Below are positions 27,104 to 34,835 of a DNA stretch of 64,000 nucleotides, one piece after another (position 1 is the stretch's first letter; every line of letters begins with the position of its first letter). The translations under genes were made by a program, and so were the position numbers. Below the pieces are notes generated by a model. It made no database searches. It was not told the DNA's origin and saw only the letters and a program-made list of their open reading frames with translations. Source of the DNA: a virus; IMG/VR virus record IMGVR_UViG_3300022752_003244, positions 1 through 64,000 of that record. The stretch is one strand, 5' to 3'.

Positions 27104-29464
27104 ATGATATACATAGACAAAATAACAAAAAGAAGTGATTTAGAAAATAATGAAAGTCTCACCACGTACGATGTCGAGTGGGACGCACAACAAAATTACA
27201 AAGCCTTTGAAACTTTCTTTTATTTCTTAAAAGAAGTTAGACCTAGTAGAATACTTGAAATTGGTACCTCAAAGGGTGGTTTTACACACTTTTTGAATGA
27301 ATCGTGTAAAACCTTAAACCTAGATTGTTACATACTTTCTTTAGATATAAATGAGTTTCCTTGGTATTCAAGAATGATTGAATCGGGTATTGATTTAAGA
27401 ATAGAGAATGTTTTCAATGACGATTATACTGATGTTAAAGATTATATTAAAGATTTTATTTCTTCTGAAGGAACAACCATGGTTTTGTGTGATGGTGGTA
27501 ATAAACAAAAAGAATTTGAAATATTATCGGAATATCTTAAAGATGGTGATTTTATTTTGGGTCATGACTACGCATATGACAAAGAAACATTTTCAGAAAA
27601 AATTAATGGTAAAATATGGAATTGGCTTGAGTTGACAGAATCTGACATCAGAGATACGTGTTTAAAAAATAATCTTGTTAATTACAGGAGAGAACTTTTT
27701 GAATCTGTTGTGTGGGTGTGTAAAATGAAATTAAATAAAGAAGAGTTTAATAAACAATTTCCGACACAAAATGAAACTATTTCAAATGAAAGTAAAACAA
27801 CGTTTGTTACTGGATTATGGAACATTAAAAGAGGTGATTTAAATGAGGGGTGGTCAAGAAGTTACGAACACTATTTAGAAAAATTTAAAGAACTTTTAAA
27901 AACTGATAATAATTTTATTATCTATGGTGACGATGAATTAGAATCTTTTGTATGGGAACATAGAAAAAAAGAAAATACACAATTTGTAAGAAGAAGTTTA
28001 GATTGGTTTAAAGCGTCGGTTCCATATAACAGAATTCAAGAAATTAGAAACAATCCTGAGTGGTATTCTCAATCAGGTTGGTTGCCCGATTCCACACAAT
28101 CAAAGCTTGAAATGTATAATCCTTTAGTCATGTCTAAAATGTTTTTACTACATGACGCAAAAATATTCGACCAATTTGAGTCTGAAAATATGTATTGGAT
28201 TGATGCTGGTATAACAAATACTATTCATCCCGGATACTTTACTCACGACAAAATCCAAAATAAATTACATAAAGTTTTCGATAAATTTGGATTTATTTGT
28301 TTTCCTTATGAGGCAAGTAATGAAATCCATGGTTTTTCATATCCAAAAATAAATCAATATGCGGGTAAAAATGTTAAATTGGTTTGTAGAGGTGGATTAT
28401 TTGGTGGGCCTAAAGATACAATTACAGACATAAATAACATTTATTATAGTACACTAAACCAAACATTAGGTGATGGGTATATGGGAACGGAAGAATCTGT
28501 TTTTAGTATAATGTTGTATAAACACCCCGACTTAATCGATTATGTACAAATCGAAGATAATGGACTAATCTCTAAGTTTTGTGAAGATTTAAAAAATGAC
28601 ACGTATGAAGTAAAAAATACGGGTGGTTTAGTTAGTTCTAATAGTAAATTAAGTTCAACCAACGCGGCTTTATATGTTATAACATTCAATAGTCCTAATC
28701 AGTTTGAAACTCTAATTCAATCTATGAAAGAGTATGACGAAAACTTTTTAATAAAACCTAAAAAGTTTTTATTGGATAATTCAAGTGATTTATCAACGAC
28801 TCCAAGATATCAACAATTATGTCAGGAGCACGGGTTCGAACATATTAAAAAAGATAATTTGGGTATTTGTGGTGGAAGACAATGGATTGCGGAACATTTT
28901 GATAAGACGGGATTAGATTTCATGTTCTTTTTTGAAGACGATATGTTCTTCTATCCAAGAAAGGGCGAAGTTTGTAAAAATGGTTTTTCTCGTTATGCGG
29001 ACAATTTTTACAATTCAGTTTTAGAAATTACAAAAAAACACGATTACGATTATCTTAAATTTAATTATACAGAATTTTTCGGTGATAATGGAACTCAATG
29101 GGCGTGGTATAACGTACCTCAAGATTTCAGGGAATCCCATTGGCCGGACAAATCAAGTTTGCCCGTATCAGGATTAGACCCAAATGCACCTAGAACTAAG
29201 TATCAACATATTAGAGTTCACAATGGGATACCATTTATAGATGGTGAGGTATATTTCTGTAATTGGCCTCAGGTGGTTACTAGGTATGGTAATAAGAAGA
29301 TTTTCTTAACTACGACTTGGGCTCACCCTTACGAACAAACGTGGATGAGTTATGTTTTCCAAGAAACAATAAAAGGTGAAATAAATACTGCAATGCTTCT
29401 TATGTCTCCAACCGAACATAATAGATTCGAACATTATGAGGCGGGATTAAGAAGAGAAAATTAA
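27104..29464 (+). CDS. Methyltransferase-HtrL-like-GT three-domain fusion
   Basis: A 786-residue protein with three readable parts. (1) Residues 1-210: a class I SAM-dependent methyltransferase of the CmcI/cephalosporin-hydroxylase type, with the SAM motif ILEIGTSKGGF (50-60), SLDIN, VLCDGG and GHDYAY. (2) Residues about 232-510: an HtrL/YibB-like glycosyltransferase (TFVTGLWNIKRGDL, YWIDAGITN near 365, GGLFGGP). (3) Residues about 520-786: a GT-A-like domain (ALYVITFNSPNQF, FFFEDDMFF near 610, then a long TWAHPYEQTWM segment). Linking O-methylation with two sugar transfers implies synthesis of a methylated glycan. It ends the block 35 bases before the next unit. Confidence 0.75.
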   Translation: MIYIDKITKRSDLENNESLTTYDVEWDAQQNYKAFETFFYFLKEVRPSRILEIGTSKGGFTHFLNESCKTLNLDCYILSLDINEFPWYSRMIESGIDLRIENVFNDDYTDVKDYIKDFISSEGTTMVLCDGGNKQKEFEILSEYLKDGDFILGHDYAYDKETFSEKINGKIWNWLELTESDIRDTCLKNNLVNYRRELFESVVWVCKMKLNKEEFNKQFPTQNETISNESKTTFVTGLWNIKRGDLNEGWSRSYEHYLEKFKELLKTDNNFIIYGDDELESFVWEHRKKENTQFVRRSLDWFKASVPYNRIQEIRNNPEWYSQSGWLPDSTQSKLEMYNPLVMSKMFLLHDAKIFDQFESENMYWIDAGITNTIHPGYFTHDKIQNKLHKVFDKFGFICFPYEASNEIHGFSYPKINQYAGKNVKLVCRGGLFGGPKDTITDINNIYYSTLNQTLGDGYMGTEESVFSIMLYKHPDLIDYVQIEDNGLISKFCEDLKNDTYEVKNTGGLVSSNSKLSSTNAALYVITFNSPNQFETLIQSMKEYDENFLIKPKKFLLDNSSDLSTTPRYQQLCQEHGFEHIKKDNLGICGGRQWIAEHFDKTGLDFMFFFEDDMFFYPRKGEVCKNGFSRYADNFYNSVLEITKKHDYDYLKFNYTEFFGDNGTQWAWYNVPQDFRESHWPDKSSLPVSGLDPNAPRTKYQHIRVHNGIPFIDGEVYFCNWPQVVTRYGNKKIFLTTTWAHPYEQTWMSYVFQETIKGEINTAMLLMSPTEHNRFEHYEAGLRREN

Positions 29465-29488
29465 TTTTTTGATATTCGGTTCGTTGTA

Positions 29489-29495
29489 TATTTAT
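29489..29495 (+). promoter_or_regulatory. TATTTAT promoter motif, leaderless type
   Basis: TATATTTATTGTTATGG: the core is followed by only four bases before the ATG at 29500. The 16-base stretch TATATTTATTGTTATG is identical to that at 42150-42165. Confidence 0.6.
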
Positions 29496-29499
29496 TGTT

Positions 29500-29880
29500 A
29501 TGGAATTTTTCATTAAAAAAAATGCGAACCTACCTGTATTAAAATTATACCTTATTAAGGATGGTAGAAGTGATTTTCAAAACCCTGTAACGGATTTTGA
29601 TAACGCTTCTATTTCTTTTTCTATGTATGACGTTAAAACGGGACTTATAAAAATCGCTCAGCAACCTTGTGAGATAGTTACTGAATTGGATATGGATGGT
29701 GTTAGTTTAGATTATGTTGTCACATATAAATTTAGCACAATTCAAACATCAACTGTTGGTAGATATAAGGTAGAGTTTGTTTTTAATGATTCTACCGGTG
29801 CGTTAATCTTACCCCTAAGACAGGAGTTATTTATTAATATTGGTGATTCGATAAGTGAGTTAGGGTTTTGTTGTTCTTAG
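29500..29880 (+). CDS. Hypothetical beta-rich protein (BppU/tail-domain-like)
   Basis: A 126-residue protein. The sequence FFIKKNANLPVLKLYLIKDG at the start, a TDFDNASISFSMYD strand pair, VGRYKVEFVFND near 88-99 and a final ELFINIGDS strand read as an immunoglobulin-like beta-sandwich, similar in layout to the N-terminal domains of phage baseplate-peripheral (BppU-like) proteins. It ends in ELGFCCS with two adjacent Cys residues. Role inferred: a small virion attachment domain. It has its own leaderless-type TATTTAT site. Confidence 0.6.
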   Translation: MEFFIKKNANLPVLKLYLIKDGRSDFQNPVTDFDNASISFSMYDVKTGLIKIAQQPCEIVTELDMDGVSLDYVVTYKFSTIQTSTVGRYKVEFVFNDSTGALILPLRQELFINIGDSISELGFCCS

Positions 29881-29881
29881 G

Positions 29882-29913
29882 TTTGACCTGTAAAATATTT
29901 TTTCTATATTTAT
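29882..29913 (+). promoter_or_regulatory. Host-type promoter with TATTTAT core before polB
   Basis: TTTG at 29882-29885 is followed after exactly 19 bases by TATATTTA at 29905-29912, one base away from the Bacteroidota form TTTG-N19-TAnnTTTG. The same -7 region contains TATTTAT at 29907-29913, so this site could serve both host and phage-modified polymerase. It lies 63 bases before the polymerase ATG. Confidence 0.55.
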
Positions 29914-29933
29914 AAATGAATGAGTAAGGGAAA

Positions 29934-29950
29934 TTTCACATGTTGTGAAA
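29934..29950 (+). promoter_or_regulatory. Leader hairpin of DNA polymerase mRNA
   Basis: TTTCACA (29934-29940) and TGTGAAA (29944-29950) form a perfect 7-bp stem with a TGT loop, 26 bases before the polymerase start. The bases that follow, CTAATAATCCACTC, resemble the loop of the T4 gene 43 translational operator (CTAATAACTC) with four extra bases. The T4 polymerase represses its own translation by binding such a leader; this is inferred here by analogy. Confidence 0.45.
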
Positions 29951-29976
29951 GCTAATAATCCACTCGAAATTTATAT

Positions 29977-32745
29977 ATGATTGATAGTAAAGAAATTGAA
30001 TCCTTCTTGCACGGAGGAGACCCAGAAGAATTTATTGTTGCGCTCGAATATGATTATGCTACAGAGTGCGTTTACAAAGTAAAAGAAATCCCCGGTAAAG
30101 GTAAAGAAATTAGAAAAGACACGTTTATTCCATTTGCTTGGGTTGGAGACTTGCGTGGTATGAAGTTCTATAATGATTCAAAAGAACTTCAAAAATCTTC
30201 AATGTCGAAGTATGGTATTACCATTGATAAGTTGGAAACCGGTGGTGATGAGAGAATGAAAAATGGCTTAACTTTTATGGTTAAGTCGTTAAAGGGATAT
30301 AGGTCTCTTATTCAATTTTTCCGTGATGGTGGAATAGACCCGTGGGGTGAAAGGGGTAAGGAAAAAATATTGGTTCTCCCTCCCGTAGAACAATATCTCA
30401 TACAAAAAGAAAAAAGATTATTCAAAGGTTTTGAGGACTATAATCAGGTCACCAGACTTGTATTTGACTTGGAGACCACATCATTGGAGCCAAAGGACGG
30501 TCGTATCTTTATGATTGGAATAAAGACAAATAAAGGGTATCACAGGGTTATTGAATGTATAGACGTGTCTGAGGAGAAAAATGCAATCACAGAATTTTTT
30601 AAAGTTATTGATGAAATAAAACCAAGTATTATTGGTGGGTATAATTCTGCCAATTTCGATTGGCATTGGATATTCGAAAGATGTAAATTATTGGGTATTA
30701 ATCCAAAAAATATCTGTAAGTCATTGAATCCCGCACATTCGTTTACAAGAAAAGAAAGTATGTTAAAACTTGCAAATGAGGTTGAGGAATACACTCAAAC
30801 TTCGATTTGGGGTTATAACGTTATTGATATTATTCATGCCGTTCGTAGGGCTCAGGCGATAAATTCAAGTATCAAATCTGCCGGTCTTAAATATATTACA
30901 AAATATATTAAGGCGGAATCTGCTGACCGTGTGTATATCGAACATACCGATATTGGTAAAATGTATACCCAAAAGGAAGAGTATTGGTTAAATATTAATA
31001 ATGGTAACTATAAAAAGGCAAGTGAGTATAGTGATTTGGATATCAAATATCCCGGTGTATATAAGAAAATTACGGGCGATAAACTTGTAGAAATGTATCT
31101 TGATGATGATTTGGATGAGACATTAAAGGTAGACCAAGAGTTTAATCAATCTTCATTTCTCCTTGCGTCCATGATTCCAACAACATATGAGAGAGTTTCA
31201 ACTATGGGGACTGCAACTTTATGGAGAATGATTATGTTGGCGTGGTCGTATAAAAATAATTTGGCCGTTCCTGAAAAACAAAAGAAAAGAGATTTTGTTG
31301 GTGGACTTTCAAGATTATTAAAGGTTGGTTATTCAAAAGACGTATTAAAATTGGATTTTAGTTCTCTTTATCCATCAATTCAATTGGTTCATGATATTTT
31401 TCCCAAATGTGATGTAACAGGAGTAATGAAAGGATTTTTATCTTATTTTAGAGGAACAAGAATAAAGTATAAAAATTTGGCGGGTAAGTATAAAAATACC
31501 GATAAAAAATTATCACAGAAATACGACACATTACAATTACCAATTAAGATTTTTATAAATGCGTTTTTTGGTAGTTTGAGCGCACCCCACGTTTTTAATT
31601 GGGGTGACGTTGATTGTGGAGAACAAATTACGTGTACCGGTAGACAATATCTTCGTCAAATGGTTAAGTTTTTTATGAATAAAGGATATTCAGTTCTTGT
31701 TCTTGATACGGATGGTGTGAACTTTTCATTACCTGATGGGGGTGTTGATGATAGAATTTATATTGGTAAAGGTAATAATTGGTTGGTAGAAAAGGATAAA
31801 GAATATAGAGGGTATGATGCGGATGTTGCGGAGTTTAATGATATTTTCATGAAAAATGAGATGGGGTTAGATTGTGATGGTACTTGGGATAGTTGTATTA
31901 ATTTATCAAGAAAAAACTATGCGGTTATGGAATCTAATGGTAAAATTAAACTTACCGGTAATTCAATTAAAAGTAAAAAACTCCCCCTATATATTGAGGA
32001 CTTCTTGGATGTTGCGGTGAAACTTCTTCTTGAGGGTAAAGGAAAAGAGTTTGTTGAATATTATTATGAGTATCTACAAAAGATTTTTGACAAACAAATA
32101 CCATTGATGAAAATCGCACAGAGAGCAAAAGTTAAACTCACAATGGAGGATTATAAAAAGAGGTCAACACAGAAAACAAAGGCGGGTGGAGCGATGTCAA
32201 TGATGGCACATCTTGAATTAGCAATAAAAAATAAATTAAACGTTAATCTTGGTGATGTAATTTATTATGTTAATAATGGTACAAAGGCATCTCAAGGTGA
32301 CGTTCAAAAAATAACCAAACCAACAAAAAAATTACAAGAAGAATATATGTTGGCTCACGGAAAACCGATACCTGAAGGATACGTTCAAATTAATTGTTAT
32401 ATGTTAGAACAAAGTGTATTAGAATCTAACCCAAATATGACCGGAGAATATAATGTCGCCAGAGCTATTACAACTTTTAATAAGAGAATTGAACCTTTGT
32501 TAGTTGTATTTAAACAAGAGGTGAGGGATGGTTTACTTGTTGATGAACCAAAAGACAGAGGAATATTTACAACCGAACAATGTGAACTTATAAGTGGTGT
32601 TCCTTTTGAAGAGGGAGACCAAGATAGATTAAAAGAGGATTTGTTAGATATGTCCGAGGATGAAATAAAGTTTTGGGAAAAAACTAATATTGACCCAAAT
32701 TACATTTATGAATTGGCTGAAGAGGGGTGGGAAGAAAATCTATGA
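29977..32745 (+). CDS. DNA polymerase, family B
   Basis: A 922-residue replicative polymerase with both proofreading and polymerase domains. Exonuclease: DLETT (164-168), YNSANFDWHW near 223-232, and YSDLD (ExoIII, Y-x3-D) near 348-352. Polymerase: motif A LKLDFSSLYPS near 457-467, motif B KIFINAFFGSL near 522-532 (the usual NSxYG is NAFFG) and motif C VLDTDGVNF near 574-582. It is somewhat longer than T4 gp43 (898 residues). The gene follows a 63-base structured leader that may carry a translational operator, and its stop overlaps the convergent 32740 gene by 6 bases. It probably works with the SSB and UvsX encoded at 59785-62875. Confidence 0.95.
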   Translation: MIDSKEIESFLHGGDPEEFIVALEYDYATECVYKVKEIPGKGKEIRKDTFIPFAWVGDLRGMKFYNDSKELQKSSMSKYGITIDKLETGGDERMKNGLTFMVKSLKGYRSLIQFFRDGGIDPWGERGKEKILVLPPVEQYLIQKEKRLFKGFEDYNQVTRLVFDLETTSLEPKDGRIFMIGIKTNKGYHRVIECIDVSEEKNAITEFFKVIDEIKPSIIGGYNSANFDWHWIFERCKLLGINPKNICKSLNPAHSFTRKESMLKLANEVEEYTQTSIWGYNVIDIIHAVRRAQAINSSIKSAGLKYITKYIKAESADRVYIEHTDIGKMYTQKEEYWLNINNGNYKKASEYSDLDIKYPGVYKKITGDKLVEMYLDDDLDETLKVDQEFNQSSFLLASMIPTTYERVSTMGTATLWRMIMLAWSYKNNLAVPEKQKKRDFVGGLSRLLKVGYSKDVLKLDFSSLYPSIQLVHDIFPKCDVTGVMKGFLSYFRGTRIKYKNLAGKYKNTDKKLSQKYDTLQLPIKIFINAFFGSLSAPHVFNWGDVDCGEQITCTGRQYLRQMVKFFMNKGYSVLVLDTDGVNFSLPDGGVDDRIYIGKGNNWLVEKDKEYRGYDADVAEFNDIFMKNEMGLDCDGTWDSCINLSRKNYAVMESNGKIKLTGNSIKSKKLPLYIEDFLDVAVKLLLEGKGKEFVEYYYEYLQKIFDKQIPLMKIAQRAKVKLTMEDYKKRSTQKTKAGGAMSMMAHLELAIKNKLNVNLGDVIYYVNNGTKASQGDVQKITKPTKKLQEEYMLAHGKPIPEGYVQINCYMLEQSVLESNPNMTGEYNVARAITTFNKRIEPLLVVFKQEVRDGLLVDEPKDRGIFTTEQCELISGVPFEEGDQDRLKEDLLDMSEDEIKFWEKTNIDPNYIYELAEEGWEENL

Positions 32746-33075
32746 TTGTTTTAACCCATCACTCGATAAAATAAACCAGTTTCCATTACAAAATCTAAAT
32801 TCAATACACGCACCTTTATCGGCAACAATTTCGTCGTATTCTTCGTCAATTTTGCCGATATTTGGTTGTATTGTTACTTGAGTTAAACATTTAATAACGG
32901 TATGTTCCGTTGTATTTGAATCTAAAATAATTTTTGAATGTAGGACTCCTTTAACAATAATACATTCTTCGCCTGTTGTGGAATAATCTGTTTCGGTTAC
33001 CATTGCGGTTTCTGATACGTTTACAATGTAACCATTTATTCTTTTCTGTACCGGTAGTGATTTTATAATTGCCAT
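32740..33075 (-). CDS. Hypothetical 111-aa beta-rich protein
   Basis: A protein of unknown family. The pattern of short strands (GYIVNVSETAMVTETDY, EECIIVKGVLHSKIIL, IKCLTQVTIQPN, ACIEFRFCNGNWFILSSDG, each partly quoted) suggests a single beta-barrel or jelly-roll such as a decoration or tail-adapter domain. It starts 6 bases after the stop of the connector-like gene 33082-34206, so the two form a minus-strand pair. Its 3' end overlaps the end of polB convergently by 6 bases. Confidence 0.65.
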   Translation of the reverse strand: MAIIKSLPVQKRINGYIVNVSETAMVTETDYSTTGEECIIVKGVLHSKIILDSNTTEHTVIKCLTQVTIQPNIGKIDEEYDEIVADKGACIEFRFCNGNWFILSSDGLKQS

Positions 33076-33081
33076 ATTAAA

Positions 33082-34206
33082 TTATATAACATATATTTGC
33101 CTTTGGAAAGCCCTAAATTTAAGTTGTTTGTTAAGATTTTCCGCAATCAATGCTTCTTTTTCCATTTGTTTTTCCGGTCTTAATCTTTCTAATCTTAATT
33201 TTAACTCTTCTTCTAGTTTTGTTTTTTCATCTTTACCTTCGGTCAAAAGACTTGTATAATCCATTTGTATTTCAGAGTCGGGCGTTTTTAAATTACCACT
33301 ATATTTTCCTCTAACTCTACCTAACGTTTCTTTAACATATGCGGTAAACCATCTTCTAACCCATTGCTTAGCGGGTTCATTTAAATCGTTCCAACCAATG
33401 GCCTCCAATGGAACATCCGAGGGTAAACGTACGATGTCAGGATTTAATTTTAAACAATCATTTCTATCTCTACCATCAACCTCATAATACCAATACCAAA
33501 CTTTTTTACCTGAATAAGAACTATAGTTCGACCAATTAAATCTACCACCAGGCGTATTCATTAAGTGGATTAATTTTTTACCATCAGGAAGTGCGGTAAC
33601 TCTGTATGTTAAATTCGCACCAAATATTCTGCTAAGTATATTTGACTCCTGTGCCCTGACTAAGTAATCAAATCCGGACATCATAAAATATGAACCTTGT
33701 CCTCCAAATTGTGCGTATCCCGATTGATTCGCTCCAAGACCGGCACCATCAAATCCAAATCCAAAACCTCCCAACCCCATTTGTCCGAAAATTCCGTACG
33801 GTCTATCACTAAACCACAATAATTCATTAATTTCTCTACCTGCCGGTATTTCGTATGTTTGTTGATTTTCAACCAAATCAAAATAATCTTGTTTTAACGC
33901 CCAAGGCCCTACTTGTTGTAGTCCAACTATTTTTGAATATGCGAATTGGAATTGCTTCTCAAAATCAAATGTTCTAGTTATTAGAGCGTTTGCAACAGAT
34001 TGTTTACTCATATCAAGATTAACTAAATTAGTCCAATTGGTTTCAATTAACCAATCCTGAATATATTGTTCGTAATCTTGGATTGATAATTCCATTAAGG
34101 AATCCATCATTTCATCTTCAATTTCGATACTTCTAATAGGTGCACCGAGAAGATGTTTAACTCTTGTATAAATTTTTGACCTTTCTGGTTCTTGGATTAC
34201 TGACAT
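33082..34206 (-). CDS. Virion structural protein, head-tail connector candidate
   Basis: A 374-residue protein. The N-terminus (SKIYTRVKHLLGAPIRSIEI, then DEMMDSLMELSIQDYEQYI) follows the helical layout typical of phage adaptor/neck proteins. There is a Trp/Tyr-rich centre, a glycine-rich loop (GLGGFGFGFDGAGLGANQ, near 143-160), a KVWYWYYEVDGRD strand near 233-245, and a charged C-terminal coiled region (KLEEELKLRLERLRP). Assignment as a neck/connector protein rests on this layout and on being a morphogenesis-like gene, not on a firm family match. The start at 34206 is supported by the TATTTAT motif ending 4 bases before it. Confidence 0.55.
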   Translation of the reverse strand: MSVIQEPERSKIYTRVKHLLGAPIRSIEIEDEMMDSLMELSIQDYEQYIQDWLIETNWTNLVNLDMSKQSVANALITRTFDFEKQFQFAYSKIVGLQQVGPWALKQDYFDLVENQQTYEIPAGREINELLWFSDRPYGIFGQMGLGGFGFGFDGAGLGANQSGYAQFGGQGSYFMMSGFDYLVRAQESNILSRIFGANLTYRVTALPDGKKLIHLMNTPGGRFNWSNYSSYSGKKVWYWYYEVDGRDRNDCLKLNPDIVRLPSDVPLEAIGWNDLNEPAKQWVRRWFTAYVKETLGRVRGKYSGNLKTPDSEIQMDYTSLLTEGKDEKTKLEEELKLRLERLRPEKQMEKEALIAENLNKQLKFRAFQRQIYVI

Positions 34207-34210
34207 ATTT

Positions 34211-34217
34211 ATAAATA
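34211..34217 (-). promoter_or_regulatory. TATTTAT promoter motif, leaderless type (minus)
   Basis: Minus strand: AATATTTATAAATATG, with four bases between the core and the ATG at 34206, the same spacing as at 29500, 36641, 42163, 34398 and 63879. Confidence 0.6.
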
Positions 34218-34240
34218 TTATGATTTCAAATAAAAATTTT

Positions 34241-34271
34241 TTTGTTAGTTCAAATCTTTACTTTATCTTTG
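34241..34271 (+). promoter_or_regulatory. Bacteroidota-type host promoter for small RNA
   Basis: TTTG (34241-34244), 19 bases, then TATCTTTG (34264-34271): a full match to the Bacteroidota housekeeping consensus TTTG-N19-TAnnTTTG. Transcription would start near 34276-34279, just before a strong hairpin. This suggests expression by unmodified host RNA polymerase, that is, early in infection. Confidence 0.65.
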
Positions 34272-34276
34272 TGTTA

Positions 34277-34385
34277 TAAACGGTTTCAATAAGGTAATTC
34301 AAGGTTAGTGGTCTCCTGAATTGTTTTGAAACCAATATCTAAACCACATATTTTAATAGGGGAGTATTTTTTTACTCCCCTTTTT
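34277..34385 (+). ncRNA. Putative structured small RNA or attenuator leader
   Basis: About 110 bases without a credible gene, bounded by a host-type promoter and an intrinsic terminator. Stem P1: GGTTTCAA (34282-34289) with TTGAAACC (34326-34333). Inside it P2: AATTCA (34296-34301) with TGAATT (34317-34322), extended by GG/CC. The P2 loop GTGGT (34308-34312) can pair with ACCAC (34343-34347), giving a possible pseudoknot. TCTCCT (34312-34317) can instead pair with AGGGGA (34358-34363), the 5' arm of the terminator, so an antiterminator state is possible. It resembles a riboswitch or attenuator layout, or a free sRNA. I know no named class that fits. Confidence 0.5.
34359..34385 (+). terminator. 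Intrinsic terminator of the small RNA
   Basis: GGGGAGTA (34359-34366) pairs perfectly with TACTCCCC (34373-34380) over a six-T loop, then TTTTT. It lies 12 bases before the GTG start of the next gene, so that gene needs readthrough or its own promoter. Confidence 0.85.
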
Positions 34386-34386
34386 A

Positions 34387-34393
34387 TATTTAT
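34387..34393 (+). promoter_or_regulatory. TATTTAT promoter motif, leaderless type
   Basis: TATATTTATATTTGTGAG: the core starts two bases after the terminator T tract and ends four bases before an in-frame GTG at 34398. This fixed spacing is the reason for choosing GTG as the start. Confidence 0.55.
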
Positions 34394-34397
34394 ATTT

Positions 34398-34835
34398 GTG
34401 AGTATAAAAAATGTAATTAAAAAATTATTGAAGGAGTGGATAAACCCTGAGTCAACCCCCTTCCAAACTGATGCATATTTTTCCCCAATTATTACTTGGT
34501 ATATTTCTCCCCACGCCTATGACAGGATGTCGGATAAAAGAAATCTTTCAAATGTGGATGATAAGGAGATTGAAGATTTGTGCCAAAGAGCAACAACTAA
34601 AATGATAAAAATATTCTCGGATAAAAGAAATAATTTTAAACCAGGTCCCGGGTTCAAGTTTCAAATATTGGATAAACAAAATGAATACTTGACTTTAGGT
34701 TGTATTATCGAAAGACACGAAATTTTATCTGAGTTGGATATATCCATTTTAACAGTAATAAAATCAGGTTCAAGATTAAGATTGGGGGGTTATGTTGCAA
34801 CTTATGAACCTAAATTATTTACAATAGAAGTTTAA
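34398..34835 (+). CDS. Hypothetical 145-aa protein with GTG start
   Basis: The frame is open from 34326, but that upstream part covers a terminator hairpin, so I start at the GTG at 34398, four bases after a TATTTAT motif. The protein begins with SIKNVIKKLLKEWINP, then SPHAYDRMSDKRNLSNVDD (partly like phage relaxase or toxin-fold domains, not conclusive), a KMIKIFSDKRNNFKPGPGFKF segment (partly quoted) and a beta-rich end (LDISILTVIKSG, RLRLGGYVATYE). No family is recognised. The stop overlaps the convergent helicase gene by 4 bases. Confidence 0.6.
   Translation: MSIKNVIKKLLKEWINPESTPFQTDAYFSPIITWYISPHAYDRMSDKRNLSNVDDKEIEDLCQRATTKMIKIFSDKRNNFKPGPGFKFQILDKQNEYLTLGCIIERHEILSELDISILTVIKSGSRLRLGGYVATYEPKLFTIEV

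Noticed and set aside
29920-29955. An 11-codon gene ahead of polB as a separate feature
   Set aside because: It is too short to support and overlaps a hairpin that is the stronger interpretation; kept only as a remark in a finding.
34282-34333. A tRNA gene in the structured region
   Set aside because: The closing stem spans only 52 bases, there is no D- or T-arm consensus and no anticodon arm.
34326-34397. Start at ATG 34326 for the 34398 gene
   Set aside because: The segment contains the distal arm of the RNA stem and a complete terminator hairpin with T tract.
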